In this document: piece by piece, positions 1-5,165 of the stretch | Numbering within the stretch: the first letter of the stretch is position 1 | Layout of the letters: each line of letters starts with the position of its first letter | Assembly (NCBI GenBank): GCA_050256015.1 | Contig: JBFWIL010000188.1 | Span: 1 to 5,165, forward strand | Reading direction: 5' to 3' | DNA: 5,165 nucleotides | From: JBFWIL01 sp050256015 | GTDB taxonomy: Bacteria > Bacteroidota > Bacteroidia > Bacteroidales > Prolixibacteraceae | Made by a program: the position numbers and the translations under genes | The notes under the pieces: model-generated | Database searches by the model: none | Told to the model about the DNA's origin: nothing | The model's input: the letters and a program-made list of their open reading frames with translations, nothing else

Positions 1-2
1 GC

Positions 3-68
3 TGGAGACTGCGGCATTTGACTGAACGGCAGTTGCAAAACATTTTTCACATGATTAAGAAGATTTGA
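3..68 (+). CDS. C-terminal tail of an unidentified upstream gene (partial)
   Basis: This frame is open from the window edge to a TGA at 66-68 and would encode the last 21 residues of a protein that starts outside the window. The tail is rich in Leu, Arg, Gln and Lys (ending HMIKKI) and could form an amphipathic helix, which is a common protein ending. The other two forward frames stop within the first 25 bases. The stop lies only 5 bases before the ATG of the ClC gene, so the two would probably be cotranscribed. The piece is too short to assign a family, and an open frame of this length can occur by chance, so the call is tentative. Confidence 0.4.
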   Translation, partial: WRLRHLTERQLQNIFHMIKKI

Positions 69-73
69 GTACA

Positions 74-1840
74 ATGTCAGCGATGAAATCAAAACTGGAT
101 CCGTTGATCCAAAGCGTGTTTGTTGGAAAAAAAATTTACTGGTTAAGCCTGTTGGTGGGATTGATGAGCGGAACTGCCGCGTTGGTTCTGAAAAATCTGA
201 TTCATTTTACTGCAGATATCCTGGTGGGAAACCTGCAGATAACCCGGGAGAGTTATCTGTTTTTTGCCTTTCCGGTTGTGGGAATCCTGATTACCGTTTT
301 CCTGATCCGGTACTTTATTAAAGATGATCTGGGACATGGAGTTTCGAAGGCTTTGGAAGCCATTAGTTTACGAAAGGGGATGCTGAAGGCGCATCATATG
401 TTTTCCAGTATGATCACCAGTAGCGTGACCATTGGCTTTGGCGGATCGGTGGGAGCCGAAGCTCCGGTGGTGCTAACGGGCTCGGCTATCGGTTCCAACC
501 TGGCCCGTTTTTTTCATCTTAATTACAGGGAAACCATGCTTCTGCTGGGCTGCGGGGCTACAGGAGCCATTGCTGGTATTTTTAAAGCGCCCATAGCCGG
601 GGTAATGTTCACCCTGGAGGTGCTTATGCTTGACATGACCATGGCTTTCATGCTGCCCCTTATGATCTCGGCTATTTCCGCTGCCGTGCTGGCATATTAT
701 TTTATGGGAAATGCCGAGCTTTTTACTTTTCACCTGAACAGTACCTTCAATGCAGCCAATATTCCTTTTTACATTGCCCTGGGGGTTTTTTGCGGGTTAA
801 TATCCCTCTATTTCATGCGGGGGAGCATGGCTCTGGAAGTGCGTTTCCGCCGGATCCGCAGACAATTTGTGCGGATTGGCATCGGGGGAATGGCACTGGG
901 CCTGTTTATCTTTATTTTTCCCCCGCTATGGGGAGAAGGATACAGTTCGATAGATAAGGTCTTTAACGGGATGGGATCTACGCTGTTGAACAATTCCCTG
1001 TTTTTTCATATGAAAGACAACCCCTGGTTTTTTATTGCTTTCCTCTTTCTGCTGATTGTCTTTAAGGTGATTGCCATGACAGCTACCACGGCATCAGGCG
1101 GTGTGGGCGGTGTGTTTGCCCCTTCTCTTTTTGTCGGGGCTATTGGAGGGTACCTGCTGGCTTATTTCTCCAACCACGTGCTTGGAGCCAGCCTGCCTAT
1201 GGAAAATTTTGCCCTGGCCGGTATGGGAGCCATGCTGGCAGGTGTGATGCATGCCCCGCTGCTGGGCATCTTTCTTACTGCAGAAATTACAGGGGGGTAT
1301 CAGTTGTTCTTCCCGCTTATCATTTCGGCTATCGTCTCCTACCTGACTATTGTGCAGTTTGAACCTCATTCCATTTATGCCAAGCGCCTTGCCATGAAAG
1401 GAGAGTTGGTTACCCATCATAAGGATAAGGCCGTGCTGCATTTTATGGAGGTCAGGCATTTGATTGAAACCGACTTTGCCATTGTGCCTCCGGATGCCAC
1501 TCTGGGAGACCTGACCAAAATTATTGCATCTTCCAGGCGAAACCTGTTTCCCGTGGTAGACAAGGACGGTACTCTGCGCGGCATGATTAAAATGGATGAC
1601 ATCCGTGGAATCATATTTAACCATGACCTGTATGATAAGGTTTTTGTCAGGGATATAATGTATATGCCCGAATACTGTATTTCTTCATGGGATTCCATGC
1701 ATAAGGTGGCGGCCAAATTTGAAAGCAGCGGACGCTTTAACCTGGCGGTAATCGACAACGGGAAATACGTTGGCTTTATATCCCGGGCCAGGGTGTTCTC
1801 CGATTACCGGAAAACCATGCGCACCATGTCCAATGAATAA
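74..1840 (+). CDS. ClC-family chloride channel/transporter with C-terminal CBS pair
   Basis: Integral inner-membrane protein of 588 residues that moves Cl- or related anions. Residues about 20-425 are the hydrophobic ClC core; about 455-580 form two cytoplasmic CBS domains, which in this family often bind adenine nucleotides and adjust activity. Visible ClC signatures are GHGVS at 87-91 (place of GSGIP), GAEAP at 127-131 with the gating glutamate E129, GGVFAP at 345-350, and Y435, which matches the ion-coordinating Tyr445 of E. coli ClC-ec1. At the internal proton-glutamate position (E203 in ClC-ec1) the sequence has E182-V183, so valine stands there. That is typical of eukaryotic ClC channels, although some bacterial exchangers also lack this Glu. 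Channel versus exchanger cannot be settled here. ATG 74 was chosen, with a weak purine-rich AAGAAGA at 57-63 in front. TTG 65 would overlap the upstream stop, and ATG 83 is also possible. The gene runs convergently into the small membrane gene 5 bp downstream. Confidence 0.95.
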   Translation: MSAMKSKLDPLIQSVFVGKKIYWLSLLVGLMSGTAALVLKNLIHFTADILVGNLQITRESYLFFAFPVVGILITVFLIRYFIKDDLGHGVSKALEAISLRKGMLKAHHMFSSMITSSVTIGFGGSVGAEAPVVLTGSAIGSNLARFFHLNYRETMLLLGCGATGAIAGIFKAPIAGVMFTLEVLMLDMTMAFMLPLMISAISAAVLAYYFMGNAELFTFHLNSTFNAANIPFYIALGVFCGLISLYFMRGSMALEVRFRRIRRQFVRIGIGGMALGLFIFIFPPLWGEGYSSIDKVFNGMGSTLLNNSLFFHMKDNPWFFIAFLFLLIVFKVIAMTATTASGGVGGVFAPSLFVGAIGGYLLAYFSNHVLGASLPMENFALAGMGAMLAGVMHAPLLGIFLTAEITGGYQLFFPLIISAIVSYLTIVQFEPHSIYAKRLAMKGELVTHHKDKAVLHFMEVRHLIETDFAIVPPDATLGDLTKIIASSRRNLFPVVDKDGTLRGMIKMDDIRGIIFNHDLYDKVFVRDIMYMPEYCISSWDSMHKVAAKFESSGRFNLAVIDNGKYVGFISRARVFSDYRKTMRTMSNE

Positions 1841-1845
1841 GCCTG

Positions 1846-2238
1846 CTAACGGAACCTGCCCAGATAAACCGAATAGATGGTAAGAAAGAGCAGGGTAAAC
1901 AACGTGTTGGTCATGGAAAAGGCATCCGTTCCGATTTGAAAAAGCGGGACCAGAAGCAAGCCCGACTGGGCCCCGGCATACAGGAAATAGCCGGTCTTGC
2001 GGCTTCTGCACATGTTGAGTACCCCCAGGAGGGAGAGAGCATAGAGCAGGGCAAACAGGAAAAAATACGGCTGACTTACCTTCTGTACGGCCAGCATGTC
2101 GGTCAGCTGCCCGATGAGCCGGAGGCTTTGCCGGTAAAACAGGGCGGCAGCCAGATAGGCCAGCAGGCCCAGACTGCTGCCGGCCAGGCTGAGCATCAGG
2201 GCAGCCGATAAAAGCGGAGGTTTTTCCTGAAGATTCAT
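1846..2238 (-). CDS. Small four-helix membrane protein of unknown function
   Basis: A 130-residue protein that I cannot tie to a named function. It has four strongly hydrophobic stretches at about residues 10-33, 57-76, 83-102 and 108-128, separated by short polar loops. The second loop is basic (CRSRKTG, 77-83), which suggests a cytoplasmic side. There is no signal peptide and no obvious catalytic motif. The style (PPLLSAALMLSLAGSSLGLL, then a loop with KTGYFLYAGAQ) recalls small uncharacterised membrane proteins common in Bacteroidota; that is a memory-based impression. The ATG at 2238 was chosen because the open frame further upstream (to 2349) is basic and unlike the rest, and would run through the promoter candidates. 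The + strand reading of this region is Gln-rich, as expected for the shadow of a Leu-rich gene. No Shine-Dalgarno is evident. The gene is divergent from glyA and convergent with the ClC gene. Confidence 0.75.
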   Translation of the reverse strand: MNLQEKPPLLSAALMLSLAGSSLGLLAYLAAALFYRQSLRLIGQLTDMLAVQKVSQPYFFLFALLYALSLLGVLNMCRSRKTGYFLYAGAQSGLLLVPLFQIGTDAFSMTNTLFTLLFLTIYSVYLGRFR

Positions 2239-2268
2239 GTTTGGTAATATGCCGGTTTTTGATAGCCG

Positions 2269-2301
2269 TAAAGATAACAATTTGTAAAAAAACAAAACAA
2301 A
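2269..2301 (-). promoter_or_regulatory. Candidate Bacteroidota promoter for the small membrane gene
   Basis: Read on the - strand, TTTG at 2301-2298 is followed after 21 bp by TATCTTTA at 2276-2269, which matches the Bacteroidota -7 consensus TAnnTTTG in 7 of 8 positions. The spacing fits the usual 19-21 bp. Transcription would begin near 2262, giving a leader of about 24 bases before the ATG at 2238. The match is by eye only. The site overlaps the divergent glyA promoter candidate. Confidence 0.45.
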
Positions 2302-2314
2302 AGTTTTACCTTTG
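2281..2314 (+). promoter_or_regulatory. Candidate Bacteroidota promoter for glyA
   Basis: TACCTTTG at 2307-2314 is a full match to the Bacteroidota -7 consensus TAnnTTTG. TTTG at 2281-2284 can serve as the -33 element, with a 22-bp spacer that is 1 bp longer than usual. Transcription would begin around 2320, leaving a leader of about 50 bases before the glyA ATG. The surrounding DNA is AT-rich with A-tracts (2285-2302), unlike the flanking genes. I saw no convincing riboswitch or attenuator fold in the leader, but it is short and no folding was run. Confidence 0.6.
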
Positions 2315-2369
2315 CGGCAAGTTACAGGCTTATCGCGGAAACATATCATACTTTAATAATCTTACAGGA

Positions 2370-3650
2370 ATGAAACGAGATCAGGAGGTATTTGACATTA
2401 TTGTAAAAGAACGTCAGCGTCAGCTCAGCGGCATTGAGCTGATTGCTTCGGAAAATTTTGTCAGCGACCAGGTGCTGGAAGCCATGGGGTCGGTGATGAC
2501 CAACAAGTATGCCGAAGGATATCCCGGACGGCGTTATTACGGAGGCTGCCGGTTTGTCGACATGACAGAACAACTGGCTATTGACCGGGTTTGCAGGCTG
2601 TTTGGTGCTGAATATGCCAACGTACAGCCGCACTCCGGGGCCCAGGCCAATGCAGCTGTGCTGAGTGTGGTCCTCAAGCCGGGAGATAAGTTTCTGGGGC
2701 TTGATCTTTCGCACGGCGGACATCTTTCGCACGGTTCGTCAGTAAATTCATCCGGAATTCTGTATCATCCGGTTGCTTACCATGTAAGGGAAGAAAGCGG
2801 ACTGGTTGATTATGATGAAATGGAAGCACTGGCCGGGGAACATCGTCCGAAACTGATTATAGGCGGAGCCTCGGCCTATTCCCGGGAGTGGGATTATCGC
2901 AGGATGCGTGAGATTGCCGATTCGGTTGGAGCCCTGCTTATGGTTGACATGGCTCATCCGGCCGGACTGATTGCAGCCGGTCTGCTCGATAATCCGGTAA
3001 AATACGCACACATAGTTACGTCTACCACACACAAGACGCTGCGGGGGCCGCGCGGAGGAATCATCCTGATGGGAAAAGACTTTGAAAATACCCTTGGCTA
3101 CAAAACGCCCCGGGGAGAAACCAGACGGATGTCTGCGGTGCTAGACTCCGCCATTTTTCCCGGTCAGCAGGGAGGTCCTCTGGAACATGTTATTGCGGCC
3201 AAGGCTGTTGCTTTCGGAGAGGCACTTGATCCTTCTTACAAGACGTACCAGGCTCAGGTGCAGAAGAATGCCGCTGTTATGGCCGGAGCCTTTGTGGACA
3301 AGGGTTACAAGGTGATCTCAGGGGGAACCGACAACCACAGTATGCTTATTGACCTGCGCACCAAATTTCCGCAGCTTACGGGAAAAGAGGCAGAAAATGC
3401 CCTGGTGGCGGCCGATATTACTATTAACAAAAATATGGTTCCCTTCGACAGCCGTTCGCCCTTTACCACTTCGGGACTCCGGGTAGGGACTCCGGCTGTT
3501 ACCACGCGCGGACTTAAGGAAGACCAGATGCCCCTTATTGTGGAGCTGATCGATGAAGTGCTGGGCAAGCCGGACAACGGGCAGGTCATTGTTCGGGTGA
3601 AAGGCCGGGTCAATGCTTTGATGGGTAAACTGCCTCTCTTTGCATGGTAA
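2370..3650 (+). CDS. glyA: Serine hydroxymethyltransferase
   Basis: Cytoplasmic pyridoxal-phosphate enzyme that interconverts serine plus tetrahydrofolate with glycine plus 5,10-methylene-tetrahydrofolate, the main entry of one-carbon units for purine, thymidylate and methionine synthesis. The 426 residues match the usual bacterial length (about 415-430). In order: ELIASENF (23-30); the substrate-site block AEGYPGRRYYGG (48-59); SGAQAN (89-94); LSHGGHLSHG (113-122, after LD); DMAHPAGLIAAG (193-204), with D193 and H196 in the positions that contact the PLP ring; STTHKTLRGPRGG (218-230), where K222 is the Schiff-base lysine; and SGLRVGTPAVTTRG (368-381), where R371 binds the substrate carboxylate. 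All key residues are present, so the enzyme should be active. ATG 2370 was chosen because family similarity begins directly with it; the open frame reaches back to TTG 2241, but that stretch does not resemble SHMT and contains the promoter candidates. Only a weak AGGA lies directly before the ATG. It is a monocistronic gene by layout. Confidence 0.98.
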   Translation: MKRDQEVFDIIVKERQRQLSGIELIASENFVSDQVLEAMGSVMTNKYAEGYPGRRYYGGCRFVDMTEQLAIDRVCRLFGAEYANVQPHSGAQANAAVLSVVLKPGDKFLGLDLSHGGHLSHGSSVNSSGILYHPVAYHVREESGLVDYDEMEALAGEHRPKLIIGGASAYSREWDYRRMREIADSVGALLMVDMAHPAGLIAAGLLDNPVKYAHIVTSTTHKTLRGPRGGIILMGKDFENTLGYKTPRGETRRMSAVLDSAIFPGQQGGPLEHVIAAKAVAFGEALDPSYKTYQAQVQKNAAVMAGAFVDKGYKVISGGTDNHSMLIDLRTKFPQLTGKEAENALVAADITINKNMVPFDSRSPFTTSGLRVGTPAVTTRGLKEDQMPLIVELIDEVLGKPDNGQVIVRVKGRVNALMGKLPLFAW

Positions 3651-3717
3651 CAATGAAAGAATTCTGGCATTTTCCCGGTAATTTGATTTCGGATCTTTTT
3701 CCTGATTAAGCCTTAGG

Positions 3718-4914
3718 TCAGTAAGCCTGATTGTTGTTTGCATCCTCTTTTTTGCCGGAACCGGTCCGGGGATCCAGCTTATCCAGGAAGATACGGGCAA
3801 TCTCCCGGGCCGGGAGCTGGGCATTGTCATCCTCCAGGTTGGAACAGATGCTGACTACCAGCTTTTGTTCGGGGTAAACCAGCACCTTGGAACTGCCTCC
3901 CACGGTGGTGCCGATCTGGGCATAAAGAGGCCGGTTTTCACGGTCGCGGAGTACCCACCAGCCAAAACCCAGGTTGGTTTGATAACCATGAGACAGCTGG
4001 TGCGGCTTAAAAAACAAATCCCTGATGTCTGCCGTAAAAACAGTACTGTCCATAGCGGCCCTTGCAGCTTTGTTAAGGTCGTCTGCTGTAGATAAGAATC
4101 CGTGGGCGGGAGCACAGAAACTTAAGTCCACAGTCGGAGCATTGGTCAGCTGGGCAATATAATTGAGACAGTAGCACTGAGACCGGTTTTCGACCAGGTA
4201 ATACGGATTGTCTGCCTGGGTTTCAGTAAGTTTCAGAGTATCCAGAACCATTTCCTTCATCAGCGCCGGAAATCTTTTCCGGCTTATCTCTTCGGCCAGA
4301 ATACCCAGCAGGCTGTATCCGTAATCAGACACTGCATAATAATCATCCGGCCGGAACAACAGGGAATCCCCGGCATGGGCATGCACATAATCTTTCAGCG
4401 ACTTGTATTTTTTACTTTTGGAATAGAGTTCACCGGGGTTGTCTTCCGGGAGCCCGGCGGTGTGGACACCCAGCTGATACAGGGTAAAGTCCCATTGTTT
4501 GCCCGGGTATTCGGGGACGTACTGATAAAAGGAATCGCCCATGCTGAGTTTGCCTTCCTGCTGGAGCCTGGCCATCAGCATGGCTGTAAGCATACGCGAT
4601 GTGCTGCCAATACGGAACCTGGTAGCTGGAGTAACGGGAACCCTGAGTTCCTTGTTGGCGTATCCCATACCCTGTGACCATACTGTTTCCCCGTCTATGG
4701 ATACCGATACGGATACTCCGGGAACATTTGAGCTTATAAAATACAGCCTGACCGCATCCCTGCCTTTGCGGATCTCTTTCCTGAATTCCCGTTTTGTAAC
4801 GGTGCGCGGATTAATTTTGCCGGATCTGCACGAGTATATGCCCGGCAGGATCAGCATAAGAAAAAAGCAGGCCCTGAGCAGTCTGCCGGAACATACCAGT
4901 TGTTTATGCTTCAT
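3718..4914 (-). CDS. Beta-lactamase/LACTB-like serine hydrolase lipoprotein, catalytic motifs degenerate
   Basis: A 398-residue predicted lipoprotein. Residues 1-28 form a basic then hydrophobic signal ending in a lipobox-like IYSC, with C29 as the lipidated cysteine. Residues about 55-375 follow the S12 / beta-lactamase (class C, PBP4*, LACTB) fold, with landmarks VPGVSVSVSIDG (64-75), GYANKELRVPVTPATRFRIG (84-103), VHTAGLPED (150-158), GYSLLG (199-204), HGFLSTADDL (271-280), GFGWWV (316-321) and VGGSSKVLVYPE (338-349). The catalytic motifs are changed. The nucleophile S104 remains, but SxxK reads S104-T-S-R107; the YxN motif reads V195-S-D197; and the HxG/KTG motif reads Q333-I-G335. I checked the codons for these residues on the DNA. 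Loss of the general-base lysine and tyrosine argues against ordinary beta-lactamase or peptidase activity, so a binding or regulatory role is more likely. The reading frame is intact, with an Asn/Lys-rich tail after 380. I see no typical promoter or strong RBS; AAAAGGAAA lies about 20 bases upstream. It is convergent with glyA. Confidence 0.9.
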   Translation of the reverse strand: MKHKQLVCSGRLLRACFFLMLILPGIYSCRSGKINPRTVTKREFRKEIRKGRDAVRLYFISSNVPGVSVSVSIDGETVWSQGMGYANKELRVPVTPATRFRIGSTSRMLTAMLMARLQQEGKLSMGDSFYQYVPEYPGKQWDFTLYQLGVHTAGLPEDNPGELYSKSKKYKSLKDYVHAHAGDSLLFRPDDYYAVSDYGYSLLGILAEEISRKRFPALMKEMVLDTLKLTETQADNPYYLVENRSQCYCLNYIAQLTNAPTVDLSFCAPAHGFLSTADDLNKAARAAMDSTVFTADIRDLFFKPHQLSHGYQTNLGFGWWVLRDRENRPLYAQIGTTVGGSSKVLVYPEQKLVVSICSNLEDDNAQLPAREIARIFLDKLDPRTGSGKKEDANNNQAY

Positions 4915-4975
4915 TTGTATTTATTTTGGTTTCCTTTTAAACATTGGCTTTGCCGTTTGCAGTCCGCAATTTAAT

Positions 4976-4999
4976 AAAAGCCTTTTGATGCATGCTTTT
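4976..4999. repeat. Short inverted repeat in the divergent intergenic region
   Basis: AAAAGC at 4976-4981 and its inverse GCTTTT at 4994-4999 enclose 12 bases. The right half also contains the nested palindromes ATGCAT (4988-4993) and GCATGC (4990-4995). It lies between the divergent lipoprotein and maturase genes, just upstream of a -7 promoter match, so it could be an operator. Short AT-rich inverted repeats of this size also arise by chance, and with no run of T after either arm it is a poor terminator. Confidence 0.25.
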
Positions 5000-5015
5000 C
5001 TGTGCAAAAAAAAAG

Positions 5016-5023
5016 TAAGTTTG
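5016..5023 (+). promoter_or_regulatory. Candidate -7 element for the radical SAM maturase gene
   Basis: TAAGTTTG is a full match to the Bacteroidota -7 consensus TAnnTTTG and follows a run of nine A (5006-5014). Transcription would begin near 5029, about 22 bases before the ATG at 5051. No good -33 element is at the right distance: the nearest TTTG (4984-4987) is 28 bp upstream, too far, so the site may be weak or depend on an activator. It supports ATG 5051 over the in-frame ATG at 4988, which lies upstream of this promoter. Confidence 0.4.
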
Positions 5024-5050
5024 TCTGCGGATGATAAAACTGGTTCAACC

Positions 5051-5165
5051 ATGGGTATTAAAATTAAGCCGCTTAACTCGGTCCTGATCAAGCCGGCCGG
5101 GCCAGACTGCAACATGAACTGCAGCTACTGTTTTTATCAGAATAAAACTTCATTGTTCCGGCAGT
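5051..5165 (+). CDS. Anaerobic sulfatase maturase-like radical SAM protein, N-terminal fragment
   Basis: The first 38 codons of a gene that leaves the window in frame. The peptide contains LIKPAGPDC (12-20), and C20-N-M-N-C24-S-Y-C27 is the CxxxCxxC motif that holds the S-adenosylmethionine-binding [4Fe-4S] cluster; it is followed by FYQNK. The arrangement KPxGxxCNxxCxYCFY near the N-terminus is characteristic of anaerobic sulfatase-maturating enzymes, which oxidise an active-site Cys or Ser of sulfatases to formylglycine in the cytoplasm using SAM radical chemistry. The C-terminal SPASM region with its auxiliary clusters would lie outside the window, so related SPASM maturases are not excluded. 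ATG 5051 was chosen because homologues have the motif about 15-25 residues from the start; an in-frame ATG at 4988 would add 21 residues of low family likeness. No Shine-Dalgarno is evident. It is divergent from the lipoprotein gene. Any partner sulfatase genes are not in view. Confidence 0.85.
   Translation, partial: MGIKIKPLNSVLIKPAGPDCNMNCSYCFYQNKTSLFRQ

Noticed and set aside
1094..1624. A long - strand open frame inside the ClC gene
   Set aside because: It is a His/Gln-rich shadow of the ClC coding frame with no domain signature.
1936..2211. A 91-codon + strand open frame opposite the small membrane gene
   Set aside because: Its product is Gln- and Gly-rich and lacks family likeness, as expected from the complement of Leu-rich codons; the - strand product has a clean four-helix membrane pattern.
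2239..2349. Longer start for the small membrane protein at 2349
   Set aside because: The added 37 residues are basic and unlike the rest, and they would run across the divergent promoter region; ATG 2238 gives a compact membrane protein.
2241..2369. N-terminal extension of GlyA from TTG 2241
   Set aside because: The 43 added residues do not resemble SHMT, the family begins at the ATG 2370 product, and the stretch contains the promoter candidates.
2705..2735. Direct repeat CTTTCGCACGG in glyA
   Set aside because: It encodes the conserved LSHGGHLSHG motif, where the protein itself repeats, so no DNA-level function is needed.
3701..3733. Repeated CCTGATT and a CTTA/TAAG pairing between glyA and the lipoprotein gene
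   Set aside because: The stem is only 4 bp and the repeat is 7 bp direct, too weak for a terminator or operator call.
4375..4677. A 100-codon + strand open frame inside the lipoprotein gene
   Set aside because: The opposite strand encodes a clear S12-family domain here, and the + product has no recognisable features.
4988..5050. Earlier in-frame ATG for the maturase-like gene
   Set aside because: It would add 21 residues without family likeness and lies upstream of the best -7 promoter match; kept only as an alternative.

Overview
The window looks like chromosomal DNA from an anaerobic or facultatively anaerobic member of the Bacteroidota, probably the order Bacteroidales. Three things point there: promoter-like sites of the Bacteroidota type (TTTG / TAnnTTTG) in the intergenic gaps, almost no strong Shine-Dalgarno sequences in front of the genes, and protein styles familiar from that phylum (a ClC protein with two CBS domains, a GlyA with the DMAHPAGLIAAG motif, and an oxygen-sensitive radical SAM maturase of the anaerobic sulfatase type). 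The lineage call is an inference; no rRNA or other marker is present.

Layout, left to right. Positions 3-68 probably hold the last 21 codons of an unidentified upstream gene. A ClC-family chloride channel/transporter follows on the + strand (74-1840). A small four-helix membrane protein lies on the - strand (1846-2238) and ends 5 bp from the end of the ClC gene. About 130 bp of AT-rich DNA with interlocked divergent promoter candidates separates it from glyA, serine hydroxymethyltransferase, on the + strand (2370-3650). After a 67-bp convergent gap comes a - strand lipoprotein of the beta-lactamase/LACTB-like serine hydrolase family (3718-4914). A 136-bp divergent intergenic region then leads to the start of a radical SAM maturase gene on the + strand (5051 onward), cut by the window end after 38 codons.

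The genes are mostly single transcription units facing each other, not an operon, so they give little evidence of working together. GlyA is a core one-carbon enzyme, ClC handles anion flux, and the maturase would activate sulfatases encoded elsewhere. The most unusual item is the lipoprotein. Its fold-level landmarks are intact, but all three catalytic motifs of the family are altered (SxxK to SxxR, YxN to VxD, HxG to QxG) in a full-length reading frame, so it looks like a maintained pseudoenzyme. The ClC protein keeps the gating glutamate but has valine where the E. coli exchanger has its internal proton glutamate. I saw no mobile element, CRISPR array, tRNA or rRNA, and no gene-free stretch longer than about 140 bp.
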